Assembly: GCA_013299045.1 (NCBI GenBank)
Contig: JAAFJX010000014.1
Coordinates: 52,464-116,463, forward strand
Source: Cytophagales bacterium
GTDB taxonomy: Bacteria > Bacteroidota > Bacteroidia > Cytophagales > Bernardetiaceae
Direction of reading: 5' to 3'
DNA: 64,000 nt
Below are positions 44,878-53,683 of the stretch, piece after piece. A model generated the notes under the pieces. The model was not told the DNA's origin and made no database searches. It worked only from the letters and a program-made list of their open reading frames with translations. Position 1 is the first letter of the stretch, and every line of letters starts with the position of its first letter. The position numbers and the translations under genes are program-made.

Positions 44878-45924
44878 CTAGCAAAGTGTTTCGGAAAATT
44901 CTGGAAGAATCTCCAAAAATTCTGCAAATTTTTCAGTATCTACGTGTACGCCACCGCTCAAATTCCGTTGATAGGCCGCTTTTTCGGGGTCGCCAGGCAC
45001 CATTACGTCCATTTGGGGTTGTAAGCGCTCCATGTTCCTGATGCGCTCCGCCATATTTTGCAAGAGGTTTGCAAATGTGTTAGGCTCTGTAAAATGTTTG
45101 ATGCTTAGTACCATAAAAAAATGTCCTATGCGGCGCTGTGCCTCTGGTGCGCTCGCAAACATAGGCAAAATGTCCTTGCTGATAGGCCCTGAAGCCAAAA
45201 GCGCGCACAAAATATCTACCATCATACCCAAGCCAAAGCCTTTGTAACCGCCCGCTGGCTCAAGGCTCACGGCCTCATGGGGGTTCGTAACAAACTCGCC
45301 ATCAGCATCATAAGCCCAGCCATGCGGAATCTCTTGGTTAGCGGTTCGGTAATTTCTAATTTTGTTCCAAGAAACCAAAGAGGTGGCCATATCCAAGCAA
45401 AAAGGGCTTTCAGATGCCATAGGGGCCGCCATGCAAACGGGGTTTGTGCCAAAAAACGGTGCTTTGCCTCCAAAGGCTTTCACGAGTGCGTCTGCATTCG
45501 TAAAGGAAAAAGCAAGGAAACCTTTTTCGGCAGCATGAAGCGCAAAATAAGCCGCTGCGCCATAATGCGAGGAGTTCCGCACCGCCACCGCCCCTACGCC
45601 TGTGTGCGAAGCGAGCTCCATAGCCTTTTCTATGGCTACAATGCCCGCATGATGTCCTGCGGCATGGTCTGCATCTAGCACGGCTGCCGAAGCGTGTGTT
45701 TGAGGAAAACTGAATTGCGGATGATGATTAATACGACCAGACACCACTGAACGGCAATAATGCGGGAACAAGTTAATGCCGTGTGAGTCCACGCCCCGCA
45801 AAGACGTTTGCACAATGGATTCCACAATGTGCTGTGCTGAAACGGCATTGAGCAATCTGGAAGTAAAAGCCTTGAGCATGAGTGGCTTAATAAGGTCGGC
45901 TTTAAGACGAAGAGATGACATCAT
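44878..45924 (-). CDS. Malate/L-lactate dehydrogenase family (Ldh2/YlbC) oxidoreductase
   Basis: A 348-residue NAD(P)-dependent 2-oxoacid/2-hydroxyacid oxidoreductase of the non-Rossmann Ldh2 family. Family signatures include RGVDSHGINLFPHY (residues about 43-56), GVGAVAVRNSSHYGAAAYFA with the catalytic His region, and GGKAPFFGTNPVCMAAP. GGYKGFGLGMMVDILCALL is the conserved C-terminal motif. Possible substrates are malate, lactate, ureidoglycolate or 2,3-diketogulonate. It is the first gene of an operon with the glycosidase and VOC protein. The start may be 45924 or 45921. Confidence 0.85.
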   Translation of the reverse strand: MMSSLRLKADLIKPLMLKAFTSRLLNAVSAQHIVESIVQTSLRGVDSHGINLFPHYCRSVVSGRINHHPQFSFPQTHASAAVLDADHAAGHHAGIVAIEKAMELASHTGVGAVAVRNSSHYGAAAYFALHAAEKGFLAFSFTNADALVKAFGGKAPFFGTNPVCMAAPMASESPFCLDMATSLVSWNKIRNYRTANQEIPHGWAYDADGEFVTNPHEAVSLEPAGGYKGFGLGMMVDILCALLASGPISKDILPMFASAPEAQRRIGHFFMVLSIKHFTEPNTFANLLQNMAERIRNMERLQPQMDVMVPGDPEKAAYQRNLSGGVHVDTEKFAEFLEILPEFSETLC

Positions 45925-46141
45925 TCAAAACTATTAGTGGGATACTTGTTTGGACACAAATGATTCAGTTTCAATAGATACGAATGTTTTTAACTCTTTC
46001 AACGTTGGAGGGTTTAAAGCTGGCTTCTGTATCTAAGGAGGGTGTAAAGATACTATCTATAATTTAGAATCAAAAGGAAAATTGGTAGGCCAGACCCTTC
46101 AGAAAATACTAAAAAAAGAGAGAAGCATCTTTCTATTTTCG

Positions 46142-46149
46142 TACTTTTG
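46142..46149 (+). promoter_or_regulatory. Promoter -7 box for the CoA-binding protein gene
   Basis: TACTTTTG matches TAnnTTTG and lies 46 bases before the start codon at 46196. No -33 element is obvious. Confidence 0.5.
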
Positions 46150-46195
46150 TTGTGTTTTAGTTGAGTTAGCTATCAAAACCTATTATTTTCTACTC

Positions 46196-46570
46196 ATGCA
46201 AGGAAAAACCCTTATACTTGGTGCAACAGATAACCCTGAGCGCTATGCCTACAAAGCTGCCGAACAACTCCAAAACCATGGATTTGAATTTGTGGGCGTG
46301 GGGCTAAAACCAGTTATGCTTTTGGGACAGGAAGTTCATACAGACCGCCAAACCATTTTAGAGGATATTGACACCATAACCCTCTACGTAGGCCCGCGTA
46401 ATCAGCCCGAATGGTACGACTATATTCTCAAGACTAAACCGCGCCGTTTGCTTTTTAATCCTGGCACCGAAAACGAGGAGTTGCGCCTTATGGCCGAAAA
46501 CTCGGGCATTTTTTGCCAAGAGGCTTGTACGCTTGTTTTGCTTTCTCTGAGCGCTTATGATGAGGTATAG
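46196..46570 (+). CDS. CoA-binding domain protein (YccU-like)
   Basis: A 124-residue Rossmann-fold protein of the CoA_binding_2 family. It starts KTLILGATDNPERYAYKAAEQL, the CoA/nucleotide-binding loop, and ends LLFNPGTENEELRLMAENSGIFCQEACTLVLLS, the conserved family tail with CysQ-type CQEACT. The function in cells is unknown. The ATG at 46196 is preferred because upstream codons include the promoter. The stop codon lies two bases from the end of the converging peptidase gene. Confidence 0.88.
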   Translation: MQGKTLILGATDNPERYAYKAAEQLQNHGFEFVGVGLKPVMLLGQEVHTDRQTILEDIDTITLYVGPRNQPEWYDYILKTKPRRLLFNPGTENEELRLMAENSGIFCQEACTLVLLSLSAYDEV

Positions 46571-46572
46571 GT

Positions 46573-47988
46573 TCAGCGATGCTCCATTTCTACAATGATA
46601 GGCACTACGCTTTGTAAGCCAGAGGCTGCTTTGAAGGAAATTTTATCTGGCTCTATTTGCATGGCTGCGTGGGGCACTATTTGGCTCTGTAAAACGTAGC
46701 GGAGTAGGTCTATTGGACTTTTATTGGGGCGACTTAGCTCTATCAGAATTTCTCTGAAGTCTATGCTATTTTTGCTATAAATAATGCACAAATAATCTGT
46801 GCCAATGTTATCATCTAGCGTTATCCAGTGTCTTTCGGAAGGAAGTACGATGTGGTCATCTTGGCCAGTCAGTAAGGCGCTTACCTTACGGTCTTGTTGC
46901 GGGAAAAGCAGATTGGCGTTACCGAGTTTGTCCACCGCAAATACATAAACGTATGCCGGAAAAGCATTTGAGAGGTGAATACGGTAGCGCTCACGCGAGT
47001 ACAATGGCTTATCGGTCTTATAACGCAGCATATCGTCTGTTTTGAGGCGTGTTACAGAAAGATTTTCAGCATTTTCTCTTTTTTGTAAAAAAAGACTGCC
47101 CTGCATATCCACCTCAGACTCAATAAGTGCAGTCTTTTCAGGAATCATTTGGTAGGCACAAAGTAACCACTTGGGTAAGTCTTGATAGCGAATATAAGCA
47201 AAACCTTTGTTGCCCCAAGCCTCTCCCCAGCTATTCTGTACTTCAAAAACACCACCGTAGGGCGAATTATCATTATAACCAATGATACAAAGTGCATGAC
47301 CACTGGCAACGGTCTGCGCTACGGACTCATCGGGAAGCCAACATTCCTGAACTTCTTTGAAAGACTGAGGCGTTTTGATGCCAATAAGAACTGGCGTACT
47401 TTCAGCAAGTGCTTTTTTGATGTTTTGAATCTTGATATAGTCCGCGCTATTTTTTTCACAAAGGCGTATAAAGTCTTTTATTTTGTAGGCTTTAGCCTGT
47501 TCTAAAACCCTTTGGTTGGGCAGGTCATCGGGGCAGTCGCTAGAAAAGTCTTTGTATTTGGGCACGCCTAAGTCGCGCATACGTGCAAGCCCTTCGGCAA
47601 GTGTAGTGCCTTTCATACAAAGCTGCTGGGCTAGCGTAAAGCTGGCGGAGTCTGTGTAGGTAAAGCTAGGTGCAAAAGAGTTTTGGGTAATGAGTTCGGT
47701 GTCTGTCCAATTATTTTTGAGGGCTTCTAGTATGGTGCGGGCTGTCCAGGCGGTAGACCAGCCTACGCAGGTTTGGTAGTCGCCCTGATTGTTTGAGCGC
47801 GGACAAAAACGTTTTAGGGATATAGTTTTAGGCAAACCGAGGTAGTCTCGACTGAGATAATCCGCTTTGAGAAGCACTCTGTCGTCCTCAAGGCTATCAA
47901 AGAGTAGGCCTTGTGCGCGTGCAGTCAATACAGACAGGCAGCCTGCACAAAAAAGCAAGATTAAGCAACACATTTTGTTGTTAGCCAT
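46573..47988 (-). CDS. Secreted papain-like cysteine peptidase with C-terminal DUF4384-like domain
   Basis: A 471-residue exported C1-family peptidase. It has a signal peptide (1-25, ending TARAQ). The catalytic residues are complete: oxyanion Q68 and nucleophile C74 in NQGDYQTCVGWSTAW, H231 in ASGHALCIIGY, and N252 in QNSWGEAWG. The C-terminal part (about 310-420) with YRIHLSNAFPAYVYVFAVDKLGNANLLFP is a DUF4384-like beta domain, often found with secreted peptidases and kinases. No pro-domain is visible, as in other bacterial C1 members. It has its own strong promoter. Confidence 0.88.
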   Translation of the reverse strand: MANNKMCCLILLFCAGCLSVLTARAQGLLFDSLEDDRVLLKADYLSRDYLGLPKTISLKRFCPRSNNQGDYQTCVGWSTAWTARTILEALKNNWTDTELITQNSFAPSFTYTDSASFTLAQQLCMKGTTLAEGLARMRDLGVPKYKDFSSDCPDDLPNQRVLEQAKAYKIKDFIRLCEKNSADYIKIQNIKKALAESTPVLIGIKTPQSFKEVQECWLPDESVAQTVASGHALCIIGYNDNSPYGGVFEVQNSWGEAWGNKGFAYIRYQDLPKWLLCAYQMIPEKTALIESEVDMQGSLFLQKRENAENLSVTRLKTDDMLRYKTDKPLYSRERYRIHLSNAFPAYVYVFAVDKLGNANLLFPQQDRKVSALLTGQDDHIVLPSERHWITLDDNIGTDYLCIIYSKNSIDFREILIELSRPNKSPIDLLRYVLQSQIVPHAAMQIEPDKISFKAASGLQSVVPIIVEMEHR

Positions 47989-48021
47989 ACTTGTCGTTTG
48001 GTTTTATTGAAGTTGTTGCGT

Positions 48022-48052
48022 CAAATCTAGTAAAACGATAGCTTTTGACAAA
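48022..48052 (-). promoter_or_regulatory. Promoter of the cysteine peptidase gene
   Basis: On the minus strand TTTG (complement of 48049-48052), 19 bases, then TAGATTTG (complement of 48022-48029). The start codon is about 33 bases downstream. Confidence 0.7.
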
Positions 48053-48563
48053 GCATCGACTCAAAAAATGAGGACTTGCGTTCTAAATTATAGCTTCTTT
48101 ATTCCTTCAGGTTTAACTCAGAAAAATTTGGACGGTATTGTGGCTACTGCTTAGTGCATAAGGTGTGTGTGTGCCGGTGTATTATGATGATTTTAAGGCG
48201 ACATGAAAAGTATGTGTGCAAACAAAAAGAACTATTCTGGGGCTAAAACATTAATTGAAGGAACTTATCTAAATCCAACCTGTTGTAGAGAAAAAAAAAT
48301 TAGAAGGGCAGGCCAGTTATTGATTATGTGCTAAAAAGCGCCTGTTCAAATGGCAGTTTTATAGAGGTGTGGCATTAGAAACCATGTAAAAAAAACCATG
48401 CGTATTTTGTATTGTTTGGGTTTTATTTAAGCAATAAATCTGTCTTTTAAAATACTGGAAATAAATAGTTTAAAAAATATTTTCAAGAATATTTGGAAGT
48501 TTTAAAAAGGCTTGTTAGTTTTATAATGAGATATGTGCGAGTTGCATATATTTATGAGTTGTG
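48053..48563. other. Gene-free AT-rich region before the nucleotidyltransferase island
   Basis: About 510 bases with no supported gene. The last 130 bases are very AT-rich with many A and T runs. An imperfect box (AATATTTG at about 48490) could drive the genes that follow. Confidence 0.45.
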
Positions 48564-48596
48564 GCGAAATGCCTTCGCTTCGCTCAGGCACTTCGC
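48564..48596. repeat. GC-rich hairpin upstream of the nucleotidyltransferase
   Basis: GCGAAATGCCT (48564-48574) and AGGCACTTCGC (48586-48596) pair at 10 of 11 positions around an 11-base loop TCGCTTCGCTC. It is strikingly richer in G+C than its surroundings and lies 43 bases before the proposed start codon. Confidence 0.65.
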
Positions 48597-48639
48597 AAAT
48601 CCCCGCTCCGTTGCCGCCAATGCTAAAAAGACAGACCAT

Positions 48640-49395
48640 ATGACAGCAGACCAATATTTAAGAAACATAATTGCCAACAAAAAGGCAGACAGTATCTCAA
48701 TTGACGACTGGAGATTAACCAATGTTAAGTCTACTCTGACAACTTGGGCAGGACAACAACTTTCGTCTCTTAAACAGTCAGGTTCAAGTGCTAAAGGAAC
48801 TGCGTTAAAAGGTATTGCCGACTTTGACATTTTTATTTCACTTAAATCAGACACAACTGATACATTAAAGGAAATCTATAACAAACTTGACACCGCTATA
48901 AAAAATGCAGGCTGGTCGACAAGACGACAAAATGTTTCAATTGGCATTACACACAATAATCTAAAAATTGACTTAGTTCCGGGCAAAATTCAATCTGGTT
49001 ATCAAAATTATCATAGTATTTACAGCAGCAAGAAAGACACTTGGATGCAGACAAATATTGACTTACATATTAATACAGTCAGGAACTCAAACAGAGCAAA
49101 TGAAATCTTACTTACTAAAGTTTGGCGACATATTCACGGTTTGGATTTTCCTTCAATTTATTTAGAGTTAACTGTTTTGGACGCATTGTATAACAAACCT
49201 GTTAATGATATTGCTAACAATTTTTGGGCGGTGCTTGTATATTTGAGAGACAAGTTTGTAGATAGTGTGGTAACTGACCCAGCAAACACAAATAATAAAG
49301 TATCAGATATGCTTTATAAGTATGAAAAAGAAGCAATTGCATTACAAGCAAAGACTTCATTAGGAAAAAAAACTAGGGAAGAAATAATTTGGTAA
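48640..49395 (+). CDS. OAS/CD-NTase-like nucleotidyltransferase
   Basis: A 251-residue protein of the DNA polymerase beta-type nucleotidyltransferase superfamily. The catalytic signature is GSSAKGTALKGIADFDIF: the G48-S49 loop, and metal-binding D61 and D63. The third acidic residue is D111 in LKIDLVPGK. The GSxxKGTxLxGxxDxDxF pattern is close to that of oligoadenylate synthases and CD-NTases. The ATG at 48640 is chosen because the upstream frame crosses a GC-rich hairpin. The gene is AT-richer than its neighbours. The next gene overlaps by one base (TAATG), so the pair forms one operon. It could make a cyclic or linear nucleotide signal, or it could be a tRNA or protein nucleotidyltransferase. 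Confidence 0.75.
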   Translation: MTADQYLRNIIANKKADSISIDDWRLTNVKSTLTTWAGQQLSSLKQSGSSAKGTALKGIADFDIFISLKSDTTDTLKEIYNKLDTAIKNAGWSTRRQNVSIGITHNNLKIDLVPGKIQSGYQNYHSIYSSKKDTWMQTNIDLHINTVRNSNRANEILLTKVWRHIHGLDFPSIYLELTVLDALYNKPVNDIANNFWAVLVYLRDKFVDSVVTDPANTNNKVSDMLYKYEKEAIALQAKTSLGKKTREEIIW

Positions 49396-50132
49396 TGGGA
49401 GATATAAATTTAAATCAAATATTCCTGAACTTACAAAAACAGATGATACAAAAATTATCATCTAATCGGGAAATAATTTTTCATCCAACTTCTAAAGGAG
49501 ATGCTTCAGAAATTAATTGGATTGATTGGTTAAAAACTTATTTACCGAGACGCTACGAAGTAGATAAGGCTTTTGTAATTGACAGCAACAATAGGTTTAG
49601 TCAACAGCTTGACCTAGTAATATACGATAGACAATATTCTCCATTTGTATTCAATCAAGATGGAGCAATTTATATTCCTGCTGAAAGTGTTTATGCAGTT
49701 TTTGAAGTAAAACAAGAACTAGATAAAGCTAATTTTTTATATGCTGCTGAGAAAATAAAAAGCGTTAGGTTACTAAATAGGACATCTGCACCAATTGTTC
49801 ACGCTGGTGGACACATACAAGAACCTAAACCACCATTTAGAATTATGGGTGGAATTTTAACTTTAGCTTCAGGTTGGGCAGACACTTTTGGAGAAGGATT
49901 TCAAAATTGTGTAAGTTCATTAGACGAACATTCTCAAATTGATATAGGTTGTGTTTTAGAAAAGGCTTCTTATACTTTGACTTATCAAGAAGCATCATAT
50001 TCATTGGAGACAAGTCAGAACGAAGAAACCCTAATTTATTTCTTCTTAAAGCTGCTTATCAACCTACAAAAATTGGGGACAGTTCCTGCAATGGACATAG
50101 AAGCATATGCAAGAGCAATAAAAAGTATTTAA
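49395..50132 (+). CDS. DUF6602 family, PD-(D/E)xK nuclease-like protein
   Basis: A 245-residue protein with the layout of a PD-(D/E)xK nuclease fold: E39 in GDASEINW, D73 in QQLDLVIYD, and E104-x-K106 in YAVFEVKQEL. The intervening sequence SFVF...IPAESVYAVFEVK matches the DUF6602 family as I recall it. Nuclease activity is inferred from these residues. It is coupled by a 1-base overlap to the nucleotidyltransferase and is likewise AT-rich, pointing to joint acquisition. The downstream DNA is a transposon remnant. As the partner of a CD-NTase-like enzyme it may be the effector, but no experiment is known to me. Confidence 0.72.
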   Translation: MGDINLNQIFLNLQKQMIQKLSSNREIIFHPTSKGDASEINWIDWLKTYLPRRYEVDKAFVIDSNNRFSQQLDLVIYDRQYSPFVFNQDGAIYIPAESVYAVFEVKQELDKANFLYAAEKIKSVRLLNRTSAPIVHAGGHIQEPKPPFRIMGGILTLASGWADTFGEGFQNCVSSLDEHSQIDIGCVLEKASYTLTYQEASYSLETSQNEETLIYFFLKLLINLQKLGTVPAMDIEAYARAIKSI

Positions 50133-50279
50133 TGGACAACAAAGAAGCACTAGGCGGTAACAGCGGTAACCGTTGCACAACCACGACAAAAATTCAAAAA
50201 CCAAGAATTTCAAAAAATTTCGAGGGCTTAATATTGCGGTATTGAGGGCATTAAATTGTTGTTTTGCTGAAAAAAACAA

Positions 50280-50311
50280 ATACAACAGGGTCAATAGATT
50301 CTTGACCTTCT
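50280..50311. other. Stem-loop after the DUF6602 gene
   Basis: GGGTCAA and TTGACC pair around TAGATTC, with outer AACAG/CTGTT bases that nearly extend the stem. It may act as a transcript end, but no T run follows, so a terminator call would be weak. Confidence 0.35.
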
Positions 50312-50570
50312 GTTCCGTAATAAGGTATTAATAATCAATAAATTAAGCAAGCACTTCATCTTCAGAATAGCATAGTTTTTAGCCTATTTTGTCAAAAACT
50401 GGCAAAACCTCAAGAGCTTCTTGCGGCCTGCCATGCCTCGCATCAAACAAAAGCAAATGGCTCAAATGTCAGAGAGTGAGATTTTCTGTGCAAACTATGT
50501 TTTGCAAGAGAGTGAATCAAAGAAAAAGCCATTCTGCATCAAGGCAAAAAGTAGAGAGAAACAGTTCTTC
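50306..50570. mobile_element. Truncated GTCGTCCC-family remnant (copy G)
   Basis: It shares long segments with the copy at 27460: AATCAATAAATTAAGCAAGC (compare the left arm), CTTCTTGCGGCCTGC, ATGGCTCAAATGTCAGAG, ATCAAAGAAAAAGCCATTC and GCATCAAGGCAAAAAGTAGA. Relative to that copy it lacks about 105 bases in the middle and the entire right end. It runs into the 3' end of the oxidoreductase gene at 50590. The left boundary is approximate. Confidence 0.65.
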
Positions 50571-50589
50571 AACATTTTTAGGTGTTTTC

Positions 50590-52185
50590 TTAGCGAGCAA
50601 TATAAAACCTCGCCGCCTGTAGCCCAGAGTCTAATGCCTCAAATAGCAGCGGTAAGCGCCCAGTATCCACCCCCGCATAAATCAGACGTTTGTTCGAGCG
50701 CAGTTTGTTAGGGTCGTTAAAGAGGTATTGGGGTGCAGGCAGCGGCATAGCGTGCCCCATGAGTTTGACAAACACCTTGTCAAGGTGAAGACTCACGTCC
50801 AAATCAAAATAACTAGAAAGGGCATCTATGGTACGTTTAATGAGAGGCTCAAGTCCATTTGCTTCGTGCCATAGCGCCATATTGGCACGCTCTGAGGGTT
50901 TAAAACAAAAATATGCAGTCAGTATTTGCTTGTCGTCGTCGCTTTGGCTTTGTGCTAAAGAGTTCACGAAGCCCATGAGCGCGGAATCTTGGCTCAGAAT
51001 TTCGTTCTGCCAAAAGACTTTTTGCTTTGGAATACTCTTTTTTAAAACAAGGTTCAAAACTGCCCAAGGAATGCTCTGTAGGTTTTTGAATAAATGCTTG
51101 TCTGGTGAATAAATGTATGGAACAGCGTGTTTGTTGCCCGCATAAACCACACGGCTAGCCTTTATTTGCAGCACCTCTTGGCGCTTTAAATCGAGGACTT
51201 CCACCAAAAAACCATTGCCCTTGGGAATGATTTTTCTGACCAAATGATTTGTTTTGACCAAGTTGCTGGGCAGTTGTGCCATAATTTTTTTAACAAAGTA
51301 ATAATTGCCTTCAGGCGGCGAGAGGAGTTCTACATCGCTGGTATAATAAGGACGACAACTGTAATAATGCAAGCCCGCCAAGGCTGATACTTCTTCGGCT
51401 GTACCGCCATAGTCATCAATCATTTGATAGTTGAGCGCCCTTAAAAAGTTGGCTGAGAGCGGCTTGCGCCATTCCTGCTCCAGATAGCTTTTAAAATCTA
51501 AGTCATTCAAATAATGAAAGGCTTTGTCAATGAGCCTAGTGGGCATTTTCATTTGCCCATAAAAAGACTTGACCAGTTTTTTAAAGCGCTCATACTCCTC
51601 GCCGTCTTCTAGCAAATCGTTGCGATAGCGCCCGTTATAAAAGGTTTGGCTTTCCTTGTCGCTAGCCACCAAATGCTGCTTGTCCCTAAAGTTCCATATA
51701 TTTTTGAGCGCATCAAAATAAATAATGCCTATCTCCTCTAGCATTTTGAGAACCTCATCTCCATAGAAAGGCGGATAGGCCAAATCATAATGCGCCCCTT
51801 GACAAAGCCACTGGCCATCGTATTCAAGACTACTGGCAGTACCACCCACATCGTTTCCTAGTTCAAAAAGCAAGCAGTCTTTTTGGCGAAGACTGTAAGC
51901 CGCAGCCAGACCAGCCAAACCACCGCCCACAATAACATATTTTGTGCTGATGCTTTTGCCTTTTTTCCAGTTTTGGCTTTCGCGCAACAAATGACCTATA
52001 CGCATATCTGACTGTAAATCAATCGTATAGCTTAAATTGCTTGATTCTAAAGGACTAACTTTTGAAAGAGAGTCTGCCGAAGTTCTTTGAGGTGGTTTGA
52101 CAGACTGGCCGCTGTTACTTCCACAGGCCTCTAGCAGGATTAAGAACCCAGCACTACCAATTTTTATAAAATGCCGACGATTCAC
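50590..52185 (-). CDS. FAD-dependent oxidoreductase with twin-arginine lipoprotein signal
   Basis: A 531-residue flavoprotein. The N-terminus RRHFIKIG is a twin-arginine export motif and is followed by LLEAC, a lipobox, so the protein should be folded in the cytoplasm and anchored outside. The dinucleotide-binding fold begins YVIVGGGLAGLAAAYSL, with ELGNDVGGTASS (amine-oxidase type) next. The end ARLIYAGVDTGRLPLLFEALDSGL-like region is the C-terminal FAD motif. The substrate is unknown. The unknown protein at 52225 lies 39 bases upstream on the same strand, so they may be one operon. The 3' end lies next to a transposon remnant. Confidence 0.82.
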   Translation of the reverse strand: MNRRHFIKIGSAGFLILLEACGSNSGQSVKPPQRTSADSLSKVSPLESSNLSYTIDLQSDMRIGHLLRESQNWKKGKSISTKYVIVGGGLAGLAAAYSLRQKDCLLFELGNDVGGTASSLEYDGQWLCQGAHYDLAYPPFYGDEVLKMLEEIGIIYFDALKNIWNFRDKQHLVASDKESQTFYNGRYRNDLLEDGEEYERFKKLVKSFYGQMKMPTRLIDKAFHYLNDLDFKSYLEQEWRKPLSANFLRALNYQMIDDYGGTAEEVSALAGLHYYSCRPYYTSDVELLSPPEGNYYFVKKIMAQLPSNLVKTNHLVRKIIPKGNGFLVEVLDLKRQEVLQIKASRVVYAGNKHAVPYIYSPDKHLFKNLQSIPWAVLNLVLKKSIPKQKVFWQNEILSQDSALMGFVNSLAQSQSDDDKQILTAYFCFKPSERANMALWHEANGLEPLIKRTIDALSSYFDLDVSLHLDKVFVKLMGHAMPLPAPQYLFNDPNKLRSNKRLIYAGVDTGRLPLLFEALDSGLQAARFYIAR

Positions 52186-52224
52186 GCGCTCTGATTCAAT
52201 TCGTTGCTGAGAAAATAGGCTTCT

Positions 52225-52947
52225 TTAGCCGTCCATGAAAGTATCCGTCCATAGGCTGGACACATGAAACTGTATTTCAGTGCCGTCGCCATAGTTACAG
52301 CGTGTGCGCATCTGTAATGCGTAATCAAAAGTATCGCCTACCCATTTGAGTTCAATTTTGTTACAACGCACGCCATAGTAGGCCTGCGTGAGTGTAATCT
52401 CGGACTTAGATTTGCCAAAAGTACTGAGGGCGGTGGCGTGTATGAGTGCATACTTGCCCGTGCCTTTACGGCCAGCGCCTGCCATCACCTCAAAGGCATT
52501 GCAGCCATTGAGCTGTTCTATGATTGGGTGCCATTGGCCGTCAGCAGGCACGCGCCCCGTGGCATAAGTACCTATGCGCCCCTGCGAAGCCACAACTCCA
52601 CGCACGTCTAGCTCATATTCGGGGGTGGCGTTCAAAATCCCTACACGTCCTTCGGGCATAAAACTCATGAGCTTGTCGCCTGCAAAGTTATTGAGATGCA
52701 AAGCAGCTGAACTGTGGTCTAGTTCCCATGCCCAAGCTGGACTTTTGTCCTCTATACTTTTGAAAAAGCTCAGTAGCTTGGGGCTAGAGCCTATCAAAGA
52801 GAGCATGAGGCCGTCCTCAAGGTTTTTTGAAAGGCCATCGTCTATCTTGTTGAGCATGGAGTCCATAAGGTCTACAAAATGGCCTTCTTGTGGAATCCCG
52901 CCCTTTTTGAAATAGCTTTTAAGTTTATCGCGGCTTTGCAAAGACAT
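52225..52947 (-). CDS. Hypothetical protein
   Basis: A 240-residue protein with no signal sequence. The N-terminus SLQSRDKLKSYFKKGGIPQEGHFVDLMDSMLNKIDDG is a pattern I have seen at the start of many Bacteroidota proteins of unknown role, some of them near contractile-injection or tail-like genes; none of those is visible here. The middle reads LDVRGVVASQGRIGTYATGRVPADGQWHPI, as in fibre or adhesin-like domains. The start at 52947 is preferred to an upstream TTG/ATG at 52974. It precedes the FAD oxidoreductase, 39 bases apart. Confidence 0.6.
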   Translation of the reverse strand: MSLQSRDKLKSYFKKGGIPQEGHFVDLMDSMLNKIDDGLSKNLEDGLMLSLIGSSPKLLSFFKSIEDKSPAWAWELDHSSAALHLNNFAGDKLMSFMPEGRVGILNATPEYELDVRGVVASQGRIGTYATGRVPADGQWHPIIEQLNGCNAFEVMAGAGRKGTGKYALIHATALSTFGKSKSEITLTQAYYGVRCNKIELKWVGDTFDYALQMRTRCNYGDGTEIQFHVSSLWTDTFMDG

Positions 52948-53075
52948 AGTTTGGTACTTGATTAAGCGGAACAAGATTTTTGCTCAACGGCTTTTATGGC
53001 TTGCAATATAACAGCATATTGCATAAACCCAAAGAGATTGTGAATTACTTTCAGAAAAAAAGTGGTTAGTCAGTC

Positions 53076-53588
53076 TTAAAAAGTCCATTTTTCACGCCTG
53101 ACGGCATAAACGAGTTCGTCCAAATAGGTTTCATTTTTGTAGAAAGTCTTTTCAAAATGTGCTTCTAACAGAAAACCGTTTTTCTCTAATACTTTTTGCG
53201 AAGCCCAATTAGTTCCGAAGGGCCTAGCAAAAATACGGCTAATGTCGTAGGTATTGAAGCCAAAGTTTACAATTTGCGGAATGGCTGCACTCATAATGCC
53301 TTTGCCCCAATAGGACTCACCGAGCCAGTAACCCAGTTCGGCATTCTTCCTATGCACGTCTGTTTGCAGATGAATGCCAATACCACCCACAGCCCTTCCG
53401 TTTACATCTATTGCAAAAATATGAATAGGGTCGTCGCTGGTCGCGAATTGGATAAAAGCCAAGCCATTTGCCTCGGTGTAAGGATACGGAAATTTATCTG
53501 TGAGGTTTTGAGCAATCTTAAAATTGTTGGCTAGTTCTACCAAACTTGCCAAATCGGATAACTGCCAAGCTCTTAGGCTAAAATTCAT
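53076..53588 (-). CDS. GNAT family N-acetyltransferase
   Basis: A 170-residue acetyltransferase of the RimJ/RimL-like type. Seen: a first strand SLRAWQLSDLASLVELANN, VGGIGIHL, the acetyl-CoA-binding loop YWLGESYWGKGIMSAAI (Gln/Arg-x-x-Gly-x-Gly/Ala type, here WGKGIM), and VLEKNGFLLEAHF near the end. The substrate may be a protein N-terminus or an amine; it cannot be told. The ATG at 53588 is chosen over codons further upstream that do not match the family. Confidence 0.88.
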   Translation of the reverse strand: MNFSLRAWQLSDLASLVELANNFKIAQNLTDKFPYPYTEANGLAFIQFATSDDPIHIFAIDVNGRAVGGIGIHLQTDVHRKNAELGYWLGESYWGKGIMSAAIPQIVNFGFNTYDISRIFARPFGTNWASQKVLEKNGFLLEAHFEKTFYKNETYLDELVYAVRREKWTF

Positions 53589-53683
53589 CTTTTTTTGCTT
53601 ATATGTTGGAGAAAAAAGTGCCTCAACGATTCTCAGACTATTGCGCGTCGTTAAGGCACCAATTTTTGACATTAAGTAAGAAG

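Noticed and set aside
48493..48639. Longer N-terminus for the nucleotidyltransferase
   Set aside because: The extra codons cross a GC-rich hairpin and give a sequence unlike the rest of the protein. The ATG at 48640 is the better start.
49395..50132. Known restriction-modification nuclease
   Set aside because: No methyltransferase or specificity gene is nearby, and the partner is a nucleotidyltransferase.
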